Assembly: GCA_026874595.1 (NCBI GenBank) | Contig: CM049310.1 | Coordinates: 126,001 to 190,000 of the forward strand | Length of the DNA: 64,000 nucleotides | Origin: Sipunculus nudus | Lineage: Eukaryota > Annelida > Sipuncula > Golfingiida > Sipunculidae | Direction of reading: 5' to 3' | Shown: positions 46,370 to 55,086 of the stretch, piece after piece | How the letters are laid out: every line of letters starts with the position of its first letter | How positions within the stretch are numbered: the stretch's first letter is position 1 | Position numbers and translations under genes: made by a program | The notes under the pieces: generated by a model | What the model was told of the DNA's origin: nothing | What the model saw: the letters and a program-made list of their open reading frames with translations, nothing else | Database searches by the model: none

Positions 46370-46906
46370 TTATGCTGATCCCCGTGGGAAAACTAGGAGT
46401 ACTTGTTGCTGCAACTGTTGAAAGTTCTGTTTGACGTCTTCCAGCATGGCCATCGACTGTTGAAAGCTGCTGATGGCCCTGTGCAGTTTGTCCGTCATCG
46501 TGTTCGTCACATTCCAAAGTTCCTGCGTATCCATGGCGGCCGTGTTTGAGGCGTAGTTATGCGCAGTTGCATTGTTTGGCGTTGCGACGATAGGTGCAGC
46601 TGGAGTGTATATATAATTCTGTGTATTCACGTCACATGTTGACAGTTGCTGGGCGACGGTGTACAGAATGTTCATCGGGTTTGGGTCGCTTGCAACGGAC
46701 GTACCTTGCTGCTGCAGTCCGGTCCCGTCATACAAGTGCGCATTGACTGTGACGCCAGCAATCGGCCGTTGCCCTGCACAGGCGTAAACGGGCGCATTGG
46801 CTTTGACCACGCCGGGAGACGGCATGAATTGTCCCGTGAAGGGTGAATGAGTGCTGTGTCCCAAGTCCGTCCCTGCATTGTGCATGTGATCGTAATGTGT
46901 ACCCAT
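46370..46906 (-). CDS. Gln/Asn-rich protein or last coding segment of the gene to its right
   Basis: A 178-residue frame starting at an ATG. It is Ala/Pro/Thr/Asn-rich at first and ends in a helix with repeated Gln and Leu (QNFQQLQQQVLLV) that looks like a short coiled coil. It overlaps the 3' part of the 46728-48689 frame in a different frame. It may be a separate small gene, or the true C-terminal part of that gene joined by splicing. Composition favours it over the overlapping frames as coding. Confidence 0.45.
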   Translation of the reverse strand: MGTHYDHMHNAGTDLGHSTHSPFTGQFMPSPGVVKANAPVYACAGQRPIAGVTVNAHLYDGTGLQQQGTSVASDPNPMNILYTVAQQLSTCDVNTQNYIYTPAAPIVATPNNATAHNYASNTAAMDTQELWNVTNTMTDKLHRAISSFQQSMAMLEDVKQNFQQLQQQVLLVFPRGSA

Positions 46907-47064
46907 ATGTTGTTGTGTCCCCCCACAGGTAACCCGGTATTGTCCATTTCGTCGTCTGATATATCAGAATAAGGACTTTCATGCTCACCAACCACTGCAG
47001 ACGGTGGCGCGCTTTTGTCTCGTTGACTTGTTGCTGAGCGGGCGATAGACACCTCATTCTCCAA
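46672..47064 (-). other. Third open frame between the two overlapping genes
   Basis: This frame, open leftward from about 47150, contains an acidic Ser/Asp segment (SDISDDEMD) that looks more like real protein than the overlapping 46728-48689 frame in the same place. After about 46920 it loses that character. It may be part of the same gene reached by splicing or frameshift. Confidence 0.3.
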
Positions 47065-48689
47065 AGCGTTACCCGCATCTCCCTCTTGCGCCGGGCCCGG
47101 GCGTCTTGTGTATCTATGTTCAACAAGGCCGGCATTGCGGGTGTATTAAGAGATATTTCGTAGGGGTCTGGTATGGCGGGTCGGCGCCCGTTTACCGTAG
47201 GCGCTTTGAGGGTCGTTTCCTCCTCCTGTGACGTGGAGTGTGTCGCATTCCCTTCGTAATTCAGGATCAGGTTTGAGCCATTCGTCGCCCCGTGTGCGGT
47301 CGGCCTGTCAGCGTCTGTGCCGGGCGATTGTGGCGAGCTGTCAATAGGAGGGTACAGCGTTGCGCAGTCGCCGCCGCCTATGGGTGAAAATGGCGTATCA
47401 TCGATGCGTATGCGCTTTCTCGGGGCGCTGAACCTTGGTTGACCGTCAGCAGCGTGACACGGACCGCGTTTCCGCTTCCCGAGCTCGGCGTGAGTTCTTC
47501 CTGTTGTCGCACCGTCGGGACTCCCCTGTTGATCCTGGACGTCAACTGTCGTATGACCGGCATTTTCTTTCACCCACTGTTCAGCTTGTACGTTCAGGGT
47601 GGCGGCATCGACAGCTGCAGACAGTTCAGAGGAAACGGGGTCGGCGGTATCATCCGTGACACTGGCTGTTGTTGCTCCCTGATCAAACGTACCCGCATCG
47701 TCTTGCAGGCCATACGGCACCAGCGTAAACGGTATCGCCCCTTTCTTCGAGCTTTTCAGGACACACCGTTCGCGCGATTTACCGGTGTACAGGCCGTATG
47801 TGGGAGGGCTTTTGGCTGCTTTCTCCATTTTCTTGAGGCAAGAATGTACACGCACATACAGGTCATGCAAGGCCTGCTCGTGTGCGAAAACTGTTGAGCG
47901 GCACAGTTCCTTTGCCACGCGGTTGATGTCATCTTGCAGCGGGATCAAATCGTTGCCCTTTTGCTCCCTGTTTATGAGTCTGTCTGTCACGCAGCGGATG
48001 GCTTCGCCGATCGCATTGCACAGAAGCTTGCTTTCGTCTGCGTCGGCCTCGCTCAAAATGTGATCATCTCCACGCAATGTCCGGCGGAAATTTTCAGCCA
48101 GAGAAAGGTGCCGTTCCTCTGTGGTGAGCACCGTGACGAAATACTCCAAACCGAAGAGCTTTGAGATGGATTGGGATCGGTGGAAATCCGGAAACAGCTC
48201 CTCGTTGTTGGTCATCAGGTAGGGGAAGTGATTGTATCGGAAACGCAGGAACATGTCCGCCGTGTTCTTCATAAAGCATGGAAACGCGGGCAGGGACTTG
48301 TCCGATTGACACAGGGCGAGGTCGCATATGAAGAACATGTACAACCGGCTCCAGTCGTCCAGGCTCGCTCCCAACAGCTCCCCGTAATAGATGAGCGTGC
48401 GCAGCCAGGCCAGATCGCAACAGTCGTCGAATAACTCGGGCGTGATACGCCTGTTCACCGGATTACCCTTGTCGGAACATTTCCTCACCGTCAGTCCAAT
48501 GCTGCGCACGGTGAGTATGTTGTCGTTCATCAGAGGCGCCGTCATTGTAGAGATCCGGCTTTTCTCTTTGCATTCTACGCCTGATAGAAGCGGCGCGAAC
48601 ACATCACCACCACTGTAGTTCGCCAATGGTTGCGAGTTTCTCTTCGTTGAACGAGCGGACATATCTGCCGTTTTCGAACGAGAGCCCAT
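46728..48689 (-). CDS. Hypothetical nuclear protein; C-terminal end uncertain
   Basis: A 653-residue frame starting at an ATG, with a TATA element at 48798-48806. Residues about 60-310 are globular and helical with Cys and Trp (CCDLAWLRTLIYYGELL). Residues 320-540 are low-complexity, rich in Pro, Asp, Thr and Gly, with a basic cluster (GKRKRGPC, PRKRIRI) that should direct it to the nucleus. The last 110 residues (left of about 47060) become Cys/Arg/Trp-rich and look like out-of-frame reading, while two other frames there look coding. The real protein probably leaves this frame near 47060. Function unknown. Confidence 0.55.
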   Translation of the reverse strand: MGSRSKTADMSARSTKRNSQPLANYSGGDVFAPLLSGVECKEKSRISTMTAPLMNDNILTVRSIGLTVRKCSDKGNPVNRRITPELFDDCCDLAWLRTLIYYGELLGASLDDWSRLYMFFICDLALCQSDKSLPAFPCFMKNTADMFLRFRYNHFPYLMTNNEELFPDFHRSQSISKLFGLEYFVTVLTTEERHLSLAENFRRTLRGDDHILSEADADESKLLCNAIGEAIRCVTDRLINREQKGNDLIPLQDDINRVAKELCRSTVFAHEQALHDLYVRVHSCLKKMEKAAKSPPTYGLYTGKSRERCVLKSSKKGAIPFTLVPYGLQDDAGTFDQGATTASVTDDTADPVSSELSAAVDAATLNVQAEQWVKENAGHTTVDVQDQQGSPDGATTGRTHAELGKRKRGPCHAADGQPRFSAPRKRIRIDDTPFSPIGGGDCATLYPPIDSSPQSPGTDADRPTAHGATNGSNLILNYEGNATHSTSQEEETTLKAPTVNGRRPAIPDPYEISLNTPAMPALLNIDTQDARARRKREMRVTLWRMRCLSPAQQQVNETKARHRLQWLVSMKVLILIYQTTKWTIPGYLWGDTTTYGYTLRSHAQCRDGLGTQHSFTLHGTIHAVSRRGQSQCARLRLCRATADCWRHSQCALV

Positions 48690-48797
48690 GTCGCTGAAGA
48701 CTGCTTTTGTAATGTAGAGAATAGCAACAGCAGCAGCAGTTTCAACCGGCTGGTAGCAGTGCGTGGCAGGTTCTGCTGAATGTTTGGTACTGCTGAG

Positions 48798-48806
48798 CTT
48801 TTATAG
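48798..48806 (-). promoter_or_regulatory. TATA box of the leftward gene
   Basis: The minus strand reads CTATAAAAG about 110 bases before the ATG at 48689, with a short CAG-rich leader (AGCAGCAGCAG) between. Confidence 0.55.
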
Positions 48807-49039
48807 CCAGTAACCCAGACATTACGTAATACTGTGGAAATTCCAACATGAACAAAACAACTTTTTACATATATCTGATAACCGCGATACTTTCACTCAA
48901 GGACAAACGTGTCAAAACAAAATCGTTAAAAGCTATGGAAAACCCACCCGAAAACATCCGGTTCAACGTCCTGTCGGTAAATGAGTCACGGCCAAAACAT
49001 GGGAATAACAATATTTTATATATAGTTTCCACGAATCAG

Positions 49040-49273
49040 ATGTACGAATCAGCAGTGCACCCGGTGCAAGTTTTGTTTTCACTTCCTTTTCTAGAGAAAT
49101 CACGTCATATCATGTCAATGTACGTCTGCGCAAACAACTTTTTACAGGAGATAAGACATGTCGCCCAGACTGTGACTCAAGGACAAATGTGTCACAACAA
49201 CTGCGCAAACATCGGAAAAACCAGACCGCAAGCATTCGGTCAATGTCCTGAGCGGTTAGTCACAGCAGCATGA
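49040..49273 (+). CDS. Possible small protein in repeat copy 1
   Basis: A 77-residue frame kept open in both repeat copies, with only about three amino-acid differences. The sequence is unremarkable and soluble. The TATA-like element sits only about 20 bases before the ATG, so the transcript might start inside the frame. The frame also extends upstream to 48848. Preservation over two young copies is weak evidence for coding. Confidence 0.25.
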   Translation: MYESAVHPVQVLFSLPFLEKSRHIMSMYVCANNFLQEIRHVAQTVTQGQMCHNNCANIGKTRPQAFGQCPERLVTAA

Positions 49274-49472
49274 ACGCGATAACATCCTGGTTTTTATGTA
49301 CCAGCTAAGCACCAGCGTCAAGGCCGTCTATTTTTTACTGTAGTCATGTGGTTATGAATCATACCTGTTTACCAGACGTACCAAACGTAACTGGGTCAAC
49401 GTCCTGTCGGTAAATGAGTCACGGCCGAAACATGGGAATAACAATTTTTTATATATAGTTTCCACGAATCAG

Positions 49473-49706
49473 ATGTACGAATCAGCAGTGCACCCGGTGC
49501 AAGTTTTGTTTTCACTTCCTTTTCTAGAGAAATCACGTCATACCGTGTCAATGTACGTCTGCGCAAACAACTTTTTACAGGAGATAAGACATGTCGCCCA
49601 GACTGTGACTCAAGGACAAATGTGTCAAAACAACTGCGCAAACATCGGAAAAACCAGACCGCAAGCATTCGGTCAATGTCCTGAGCGGTTAGTCACAGCA
49701 GCATGA
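49473..49706 (+). CDS. Possible small protein in repeat copy 2
   Basis: The counterpart of the frame at 49040 in the second repeat copy, same length and almost the same sequence. The same doubts about promoter spacing apply. It may instead mark a non-coding transcript or regulatory repeat. Confidence 0.25.
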   Translation: MYESAVHPVQVLFSLPFLEKSRHTVSMYVCANNFLQEIRHVAQTVTQGQMCQNNCANIGKTRPQAFGQCPERLVTAA

Positions 49707-50063
49707 ACGCGATAACATCCTGGTTTTTATGTATCAGCTAAGCACCAGCGTCAAGGCCGTCTATATTTTGCTGTAATAATGTGGTTATGAATCATACTTG
49801 TTTACCAGACGTACCAAACGTAAATGGGTCGTCAGTGTAAACATGCTGTTTTATATGACCTTTAATTGCGCTTTACCATTTCAGTGATACAAGTCACGTT
49901 TCAATGACACAGTTTCGTTCGTCAGACACGCGCGCACTTGAGGTGGTCAAGCCGCTGTAGAACAGTCCTTCTATACGTCGGTGCCCCATCCGTATCGCGT
50001 GCATATATATCGTTCCTTTAAACTGGACCAGTATCCCAAGACAGAAGAGAAGAATAAAGAGTA

Positions 50064-50411
50064 ATGGCCACCTCGGACGGGTCGGAAATATCTTACCGTA
50101 CGGAATTCATTGAACTTTTCAACACGGTGGACATGATGCTGTACGGATGTTGGGGTTTTATGTTTGACCCGTCTCGGTGCAAGGATGTGTATGATGAACT
50201 AAAATATCTGAATGATTCAATGAAGGATTTATACCGGCGTTTACCTGCAGATATGAGACACGGCCTCTACCTGAAAAATCGGCCGTACTGTGAAACATGT
50301 TTCAGATGTCTCGATTGCAGTGAGTGCGACGCAACCAGTGAGTCCACTGGGGAAACGTATCTGTCGACTGAACCGGTGTCTAGAGGCAATGATGCGGCAC
50401 AGACGGAGTAA
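50064..50411 (+). CDS. Small Cys-containing hypothetical protein
   Basis: A 115-residue protein with an ATG in good context (GTAATGG) and a TATA element at 50002-50010. The middle is helical with many aromatic residues; a Cys cluster near residue 78 (YCETCFRCLDCSECD) could bind zinc. The tail is acidic and Ser/Thr-rich. Its 3' flank shares sequence with the tail of the 433-bp repeat, so this gene and the repeat belong to one duplicated module. Function unknown. Confidence 0.55.
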   Translation: MATSDGSEISYRTEFIELFNTVDMMLYGCWGFMFDPSRCKDVYDELKYLNDSMKDLYRRLPADMRHGLYLKNRPYCETCFRCLDCSECDATSESTGETYLSTEPVSRGNDAAQTE

Positions 50412-50867
50412 AGACTGGAGTTCAGGTGGCACGTGACGTTAACATCGTAGCTGTTATGTATCAGCGATGCACCAGCGTTAAGTTTGTCATTTTTGTCTGG
50501 GTTTTTTTTTCTGTACATATGGTCATGATTAATACTGGTTTACTAAACGTACCAAACGTAAATGGATGATCAGACAGTCTAAAACAAGCTATTATGTGGC
50601 CTGCTTTTTACGCAATACGATAATAGGGATGCACGTGTTTGTTCAAGGACATCATTTGAACGTCAATTCCGTGAGTGATGGACCTACGTCTGAAACACGC
50701 CCCTCCCATGTATATATACATATATTCGACATGCGCACAGTGAACTCCTGCCGATCAGATGACTTGTCTGGCAGCTACATAAAGCAGAACTTGGTGGGCT
50801 TACATCAGACCAGTACCAGCAGCAGTTCTGTTCGGTGTTACCTCTACCCAAATTTGAAAGTGTTGAG
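50412..50867. other. Spacer with diverged repeat tail and promoter
   Basis: 50449-50575 is a diverged third copy of the tail of the 433-bp repeat. TATATATA at 50711-50718 is the likely TATA box of the CARD-RING gene at 50868. No gene is seen. Confidence 0.5.
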
Positions 50868-52031
50868 ATGTCACGTACACTACATCCAGTCGATGTTTAC
50901 TTGTCTGTCCGTCCCGCTATCGATATATCAAATGTGATCAAAGGAAACCGTATCAAGCTGTTGATGTACTTGGACGTCAACATTGTGCTACAGAACGCCA
51001 TGGTCCAGGAAGGCATCATATGCAAGGGCCACGCTGAACTTTTAGACAACAGCCCTGTTATGAGTGGGAAAGCCAGTGAGTTGATAGCCATCCTTCTGAA
51101 GCGAGGTCTTCGAAACTTCATCGGGTTTATCGGTTTGCTGGAAGAGTATGATCAACCCGTGCCCCGAGATATCCTGGTGGAATCACTCAACGCATGCGCT
51201 TTCGGGAAGCAGGGTGTCCCTGGCGGAGGTACCCTTACTGGGAACACAGCCGGGAAACCGTCAAGCAGTCAGGCCGACCCCCACAATGGAAAATGCGGCA
51301 GCGCGGGTGTACATGTTTCTTCGCGTCAGCCAGACTGTTTGCATCCACTCGACGTTTACATGTCTGTCAGTCCCGCTATTACGATACGCAGTGTTATCAA
51401 TTCAGACCGGGTTGCGCTGGCTAATTGCCTGGACGTTGACCCGCTGCTGCAGGAGGCGATGGTCGAAGAAGGCATCATCAGCAGGTTCAATGCCGAAACC
51501 ATACTCCGCAAGTGTCACAAATATGCGAAAAGCACAGCCTTGTTGGACATCCTCGCTCAGCGGGGTCTCCCTAATTTGGTCAGGTTTATTGGATTGCTGA
51601 AGGTGTATGATCAGCCCGTTCCGCGAGATATCCTGGTGAAATCATTGAACGCACACGCTTTCCCGAAGCAGGCTGGGCGTGTCGGACGATCGCTAACAAC
51701 GAACACGGTCGAGCAACCGACCCGTCACGAGGTCGAACCTTTCAATGGAACGTTAAGCGGGGCGGATGGGCAGGTGTCTTCTGGTCAACGGTGGCGGCGC
51801 ATGCGCGATATGCTATGTGCGAAAAAGAAAAACGACGTATCGGTGACTCCAGATGATCCCAATGAACAAGTCTGTGTAGTGTGTATGGACAACAAACGGA
51901 AGACGATATTTCTGCCCTGCGGTCACATAAGGTGCTGTTTCACATGTGCGTTGAGGTGCAGCGAGAACGAGGATATGACATGTATAACATGCAGAAACCG
52001 GGTAGAAGATATCAAACCCTGTTTCATGTGA
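50868..52031 (+). CDS. CARD-CARD-RING protein
   Basis: A 387-residue protein from the ATG at 50868 (the frame extends upstream only through a GTG). Two related CARD-like domains, about residues 5-108 and 155-265, share the layout H-P-x-D-V-Y-x-S-V-x-P-A-I...L-D-V-x-x-x-L-Q-x-A-M-V-x-E-G-I-I...L-L-x-x-R-G-L-x-N-x-x-x-F-I-G-L-L...D-Q-P-V-P-R-D-I-L-V. A C3HC4 RING closes the protein (about 335-385): C-V-V-C, C-G-H-I-R-C-C-x-x-C, C-I-T-C. This is the CARD plus RING half of a cellular IAP without BIR domains. It could recruit CARD proteins and ubiquitinate them; that is inferred. AATAAA lies at 52267. Confidence 0.75.
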   Translation: MSRTLHPVDVYLSVRPAIDISNVIKGNRIKLLMYLDVNIVLQNAMVQEGIICKGHAELLDNSPVMSGKASELIAILLKRGLRNFIGFIGLLEEYDQPVPRDILVESLNACAFGKQGVPGGGTLTGNTAGKPSSSQADPHNGKCGSAGVHVSSRQPDCLHPLDVYMSVSPAITIRSVINSDRVALANCLDVDPLLQEAMVEEGIISRFNAETILRKCHKYAKSTALLDILAQRGLPNLVRFIGLLKVYDQPVPRDILVKSLNAHAFPKQAGRVGRSLTTNTVEQPTRHEVEPFNGTLSGADGQVSSGQRWRRMRDMLCAKKKNDVSVTPDDPNEQVCVVCMDNKRKTIFLPCGHIRCCFTCALRCSENEDMTCITCRNRVEDIKPCFM

Positions 52032-52587
52032 ACCTAACAGGACGTACCATAAGGAACTCTTTTTGCTTCCCCTGCCCCAGCTCACACAGTGAAACGCGTA
52101 AGTGCCTGTATATACGATAAGTGAACTGTTTTTGTATTGATACTCTCTATAACATACATACGTTGACACGTTCTTTATTGATGATTCAAACTTGTGTATA
52201 TATTTTACTTTGCGCATTTGTGTTTCGTAATCGCACCTTTGTTATTGTATAAATGAATAACAAATGAATAAAATGTAGTGTATATATTTAAACGTGTTCT
52301 TCTGTACAACGTGTACTGTATGACGGATGTGGGGAACCTGTTCTGAACGCTCTCCCGGTTAGGTGCGTGTGTGTCAGTGTGTCATTGTGATGTTTGTATA
52401 TTCGTACTGCGTTCTGTATGATGTTCTGTTCTGTGTGATGCAATCAGCCTCCGACCTCCCGACTATCATGTGGCGTAACTCCATGGGGGTAATGATTTGG
52501 TACTTCAAACGTGTGTGTCGAATCCCGTTCTGTTTTATTTTATATGTCCTTTTATATGTCATTGCTTGTGGCGTGGTTACAAAAGTA
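52032..52587. other. Intergenic stretch
   Basis: AATAAA at 52267-52272 is the likely poly(A) signal for the CARD-RING gene. The rest is TG-rich with no convincing gene. Confidence 0.45.
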
Positions 52588-52658
52588 CCGGTCGCTGTAT
52601 CCATCCATCATTTCATCGCCGACCGCCGTACTGCACGGGAGTGTTTAACCGATACACC

Positions 52659-53105
52659 ATGGGCCGGGTCGATACGTTGCAGCCATTGAATTTTTACTTG
52701 TCTGTCAGACCTGAGATTTCGAGCGCGAGCATCCTCCGGCCACAGTGGCGCACGTTGGTGACCAGCCTGGACGTCGATCCTTGGCTGATTGACACTCTGC
52801 TCCAGAAAGGTCTTATAAGTCAGGACGAAGCCGCACGTATCACCGGGGAAGATACCGTCATCGATCAGAACAAGATGCTGCTGTTTATCATCATGGAGTT
52901 GGGGCTTGAACAAGTTGTCACGTTTATCGAGTTGCTCAAATCCTGCAACCGGTCCGGGCCGCACGTCGTGCTCGTGAAATGTCTGAATCGAGCAGCATGG
53001 AAGCGCTTTGCTGACGGATGTAGCTTCTCCCCGACTGGCGTCATCGGTACACATACCATTTTACAGCCGTCGTCTGTGCAAACGGGCGGTTCGAAAAAAG
53101 GATAA
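52659..53105 (+). CDS. Single CARD-like protein, most diverged array member
   Basis: A 148-residue protein from the ATG at 52659, fixed by the leader shared with its neighbours; the open frame continues upstream to 52497 but reads through the leader. The domain follows the array pattern: F-Y-L-S-V-R-P, L-D-V-D-P-W-L-I-D-T-L-L-x-K-G-L-I, a D-Q-N-K-x-L-L-F-I-I helix, F-I-E-L-L and V-L-V-K-C-L-N. A Ser/Gly/Thr-rich tail of about 30 residues follows. There is no RING. It would act as a decoy or blocker in CARD-CARD assembly, by inference. Confidence 0.6.
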   Translation: MGRVDTLQPLNFYLSVRPEISSASILRPQWRTLVTSLDVDPWLIDTLLQKGLISQDEAARITGEDTVIDQNKMLLFIIMELGLEQVVTFIELLKSCNRSGPHVVLVKCLNRAAWKRFADGCSFSPTGVIGTHTILQPSSVQTGGSKKG

Positions 53106-53284
53106 GAATGCCAGTTGGCGCATGTCATCGTATCTTGCAGTATGGATTGTCAAAAACGTTTTTTATGCTTTTTTAGTGTAGGATGCGGGGGCTATGGGCA
53201 CACATATAAATAAGCGGTTGCTGTATAAATGCATCATTTCGTTGCCAACCACCGTACTGAACAGGACTCGTTTACGGATACATC

Positions 53285-53653
53285 ATGTACTTCCAAAATG
53301 TGATGCAGCCACCTGAATATTACTTGTCAATACAACCTCCGATCACGGGCGAAAGCATTATCGGTACACTACGTGGCCGGTTGGTTGCCACTCTTGATGT
53401 CCACGTGCTGTTGATTGACACCATGCTCTACAAAAGCCTTATCGACTCTGACCAAGCGGGTCGTCTCAAAGCGAAGGAGACGTCTGTCGAGAGGAACGAG
53501 GAGCTGCTGTGTATACTCGAGCATTGGGACGTTGAGAAACTGGTAATATTTATCAGCTTGTTGAACATGTTTGGTAATAGGGTGGCGCACTTCCTGCTAC
53601 TGGCCGCTCTTAACTGTGAAGCATGTACGCGCAACCTTGCATCAAAGAACTAG
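53285..53653 (+). CDS. Single CARD-like protein, array copy A
   Basis: A 122-residue protein starting at the ATG after the shared leader. It consists almost wholly of the CARD-like domain: Y-Y-L-S-I-Q-P-P-I-T-G, L-D-V-H-V-L-L-I-D-T-M-L, a T-S-V-E-R-N-E-E-L-L segment and F-I-S-L-L. It is the more diverged of the three close copies. The 3' flank still resembles the longer C-terminus of copy C but in another frame, so the C-terminus has been shortened or shifted here. Confidence 0.65.
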   Translation: MYFQNVMQPPEYYLSIQPPITGESIIGTLRGRLVATLDVHVLLIDTMLYKSLIDSDQAGRLKAKETSVERNEELLCILEHWDVEKLVIFISLLNMFGNRVAHFLLLAALNCEACTRNLASKN

Positions 53654-53824
53654 TAAAATGGAGTCCTTGGCACTCGTACAATATTGCAGCCATAGTTAGT
53701 GCAAACAGACGGGTCAAGGATCTGGATATGGGGAGGAGCACACATATAAATAGACAGTTGCTGTATAAATGCATCATTTCGTTGCCAACCACCCTACTGA
53801 ACAGGACTCGTTTACGGATACATC

Positions 53825-54211
53825 ATGTACAGCGGACATTTAAAGCCAATGGAATATTACTTGTCTATACAACCCCCGATCACGGGCGGAAGCATTATCG
53901 GTGACATACGTCCTCAGTTGGTTACCTCTCTTTATGTCGACGTGTTGCTGTATGACGTCATGGTCAACAGAGGCCTAATCAACTCTGTTCAAGCGGATCG
54001 TATCAAAGCGAAGGAGACGTCTATCGAGAGGAACGGGGAGCTGCTGTGTGTACTCGAGCATTGGGACGTGAAGAGACTGGTAAAATTTATCAGTTTGTTG
54101 AAAATATTTGATAATAAGGTGGCGCACTCCAGACTAGTGGACGCTCTTAATTTGGAAGCAGTTAGGCGCAAAAGAGCCTTTTGCACATGTCCATTATGCT
54201 GCCATCGTTAG
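53825..54211 (+). CDS. Single CARD-like protein, array copy B
   Basis: A 128-residue protein from the ATG after the shared leader, 540 bases on from copy A. The CARD-like domain is nearly the same as in copy C (Y-V-D-V-L-L-Y-D-V-M-V-N-R-G-L-I; T-S-I-E-R-N-G-E-L-L). The C-terminal 15 residues are basic and Cys-rich (RKRAFCTCPLCC) and differ from both sister copies. Confidence 0.65.
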   Translation: MYSGHLKPMEYYLSIQPPITGGSIIGDIRPQLVTSLYVDVLLYDVMVNRGLINSVQADRIKAKETSIERNGELLCVLEHWDVKRLVKFISLLKIFDNKVAHSRLVDALNLEAVRRKRAFCTCPLCCHR

Positions 54212-54344
54212 TAGCAAACAGATGGGTCAAGGATGTGGATGTGTGGATATGGGGAGGGGCACACATATAAATAGACAGTTGCTGTATAAATGCATCATTT
54301 CATTGCCAACCACCCTACTGAACAGAACTCCTTACGGATACATC

Positions 54345-54755
54345 ATGTACAGCGGAGATGTAGAGCCAATGGAATATTACTTGTCTATACAACCCCCGAT
54401 CACGGGCGGAAGCATTATCGGTGACATACGTCCTCAGTTGGTTACCTCTCTTTATGTCGACGTGTTGCTGTATGACGTCATGGTCAACAGAGGCCTAATC
54501 GACTCTGTTCAAGCGGATCGTATCAAAGCGAAGGAGACGTCTATCGAGCGGAACGGGGAGCTGCTGTGTATACTCGAGCATTGGGACGTTCAGAGACTGG
54601 TAACATTTATCAACTTGTTGCAAATATTTGATAATGAGGTGGCGCACTCCACGCTAGTGCGCGCTCTTAATTTTGAAGCATGTACGCGTGAAATTGCAGC
54701 AAGAATGTCGTCAAGTGGAGCTCTTTGCACACGTACATATTGCAGCTATCGTTAG
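54345..54755 (+). CDS. Single CARD-like protein, array copy C
   Basis: A 136-residue protein from the ATG after the shared leader, 520 bases on from copy B. The first 100 residues are almost identical to copy B at both DNA and protein level, marking a recent duplication. The last 25 residues (rich in Ser, Thr and Arg) are unlike copy B. I infer rapid change at the C-terminus while the CARD is kept. Confidence 0.65.
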   Translation: MYSGDVEPMEYYLSIQPPITGGSIIGDIRPQLVTSLYVDVLLYDVMVNRGLIDSVQADRIKAKETSIERNGELLCILEHWDVQRLVTFINLLQIFDNEVAHSTLVRALNFEACTREIAARMSSSGALCTRTYCSYR

Positions 54756-55086
54756 TGCAAATAGACGGGTCAAGAAAGGCGTAGGATTGTGTCTACCTCT
54801 GCCTATACATGATAACAACCATCGATATCATGCGCAAGGAAAACACGTATATTTATTGTGTACAGTGACTCAGTATTATATCACAAACCTGCGTGAATCA
54901 CGTGATACGCCATAACACAAAACGTTACCTAGGACTACGCATGCAGCACCAAAAAAATCAAAAAGGATTGTACCTACCTTCCGTTCACTTGCACGTATAA
55001 GAGGCGCCTGTGCGCGTCTCCTGGCTTATTTCACCCGACGCATTTGATGTGAGCTAACCGTGTTCCGGATCGCCTGCAACACAAAC
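54756..55086. other. Intergenic stretch
   Basis: No gene seen. A CGTATAAGAGG element near 54994-55004, about 85 bases before the ATG at 55087, may be the TATA box of the next gene. Confidence 0.4.

Larger units (their letters stand above)
48963..49829. repeat. 433-bp tandem direct repeat, two copies
   Basis: Copy 1 spans about 48963-49395 and copy 2 about 49396-49829. They are nearly identical, with scattered substitutions. Each contains TTTTATATATAG, a 77-codon frame (49040-49273 and 49473-49706) and a shared tail ending in CCAAACGTAA. A third, diverged partial copy of the tail lies at about 50449-50575, after the next gene. Confidence 0.85.
52588..54344 (+). repeat. Leader/promoter repeats of the CARD array
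   Basis: Related leader sequences precede four CARD genes: 52588-52658, 53181-53284, 53724-53824 and 54245-54344. The last three keep a CACATATAAATA element and a second TGTATAAATGCATC element, then a shared leader running to CATCATG at the start codon. In the first copy the second element is changed to TGTATCCATCCATC. The repeats show the genes were duplicated with their promoters. Confidence 0.8.
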
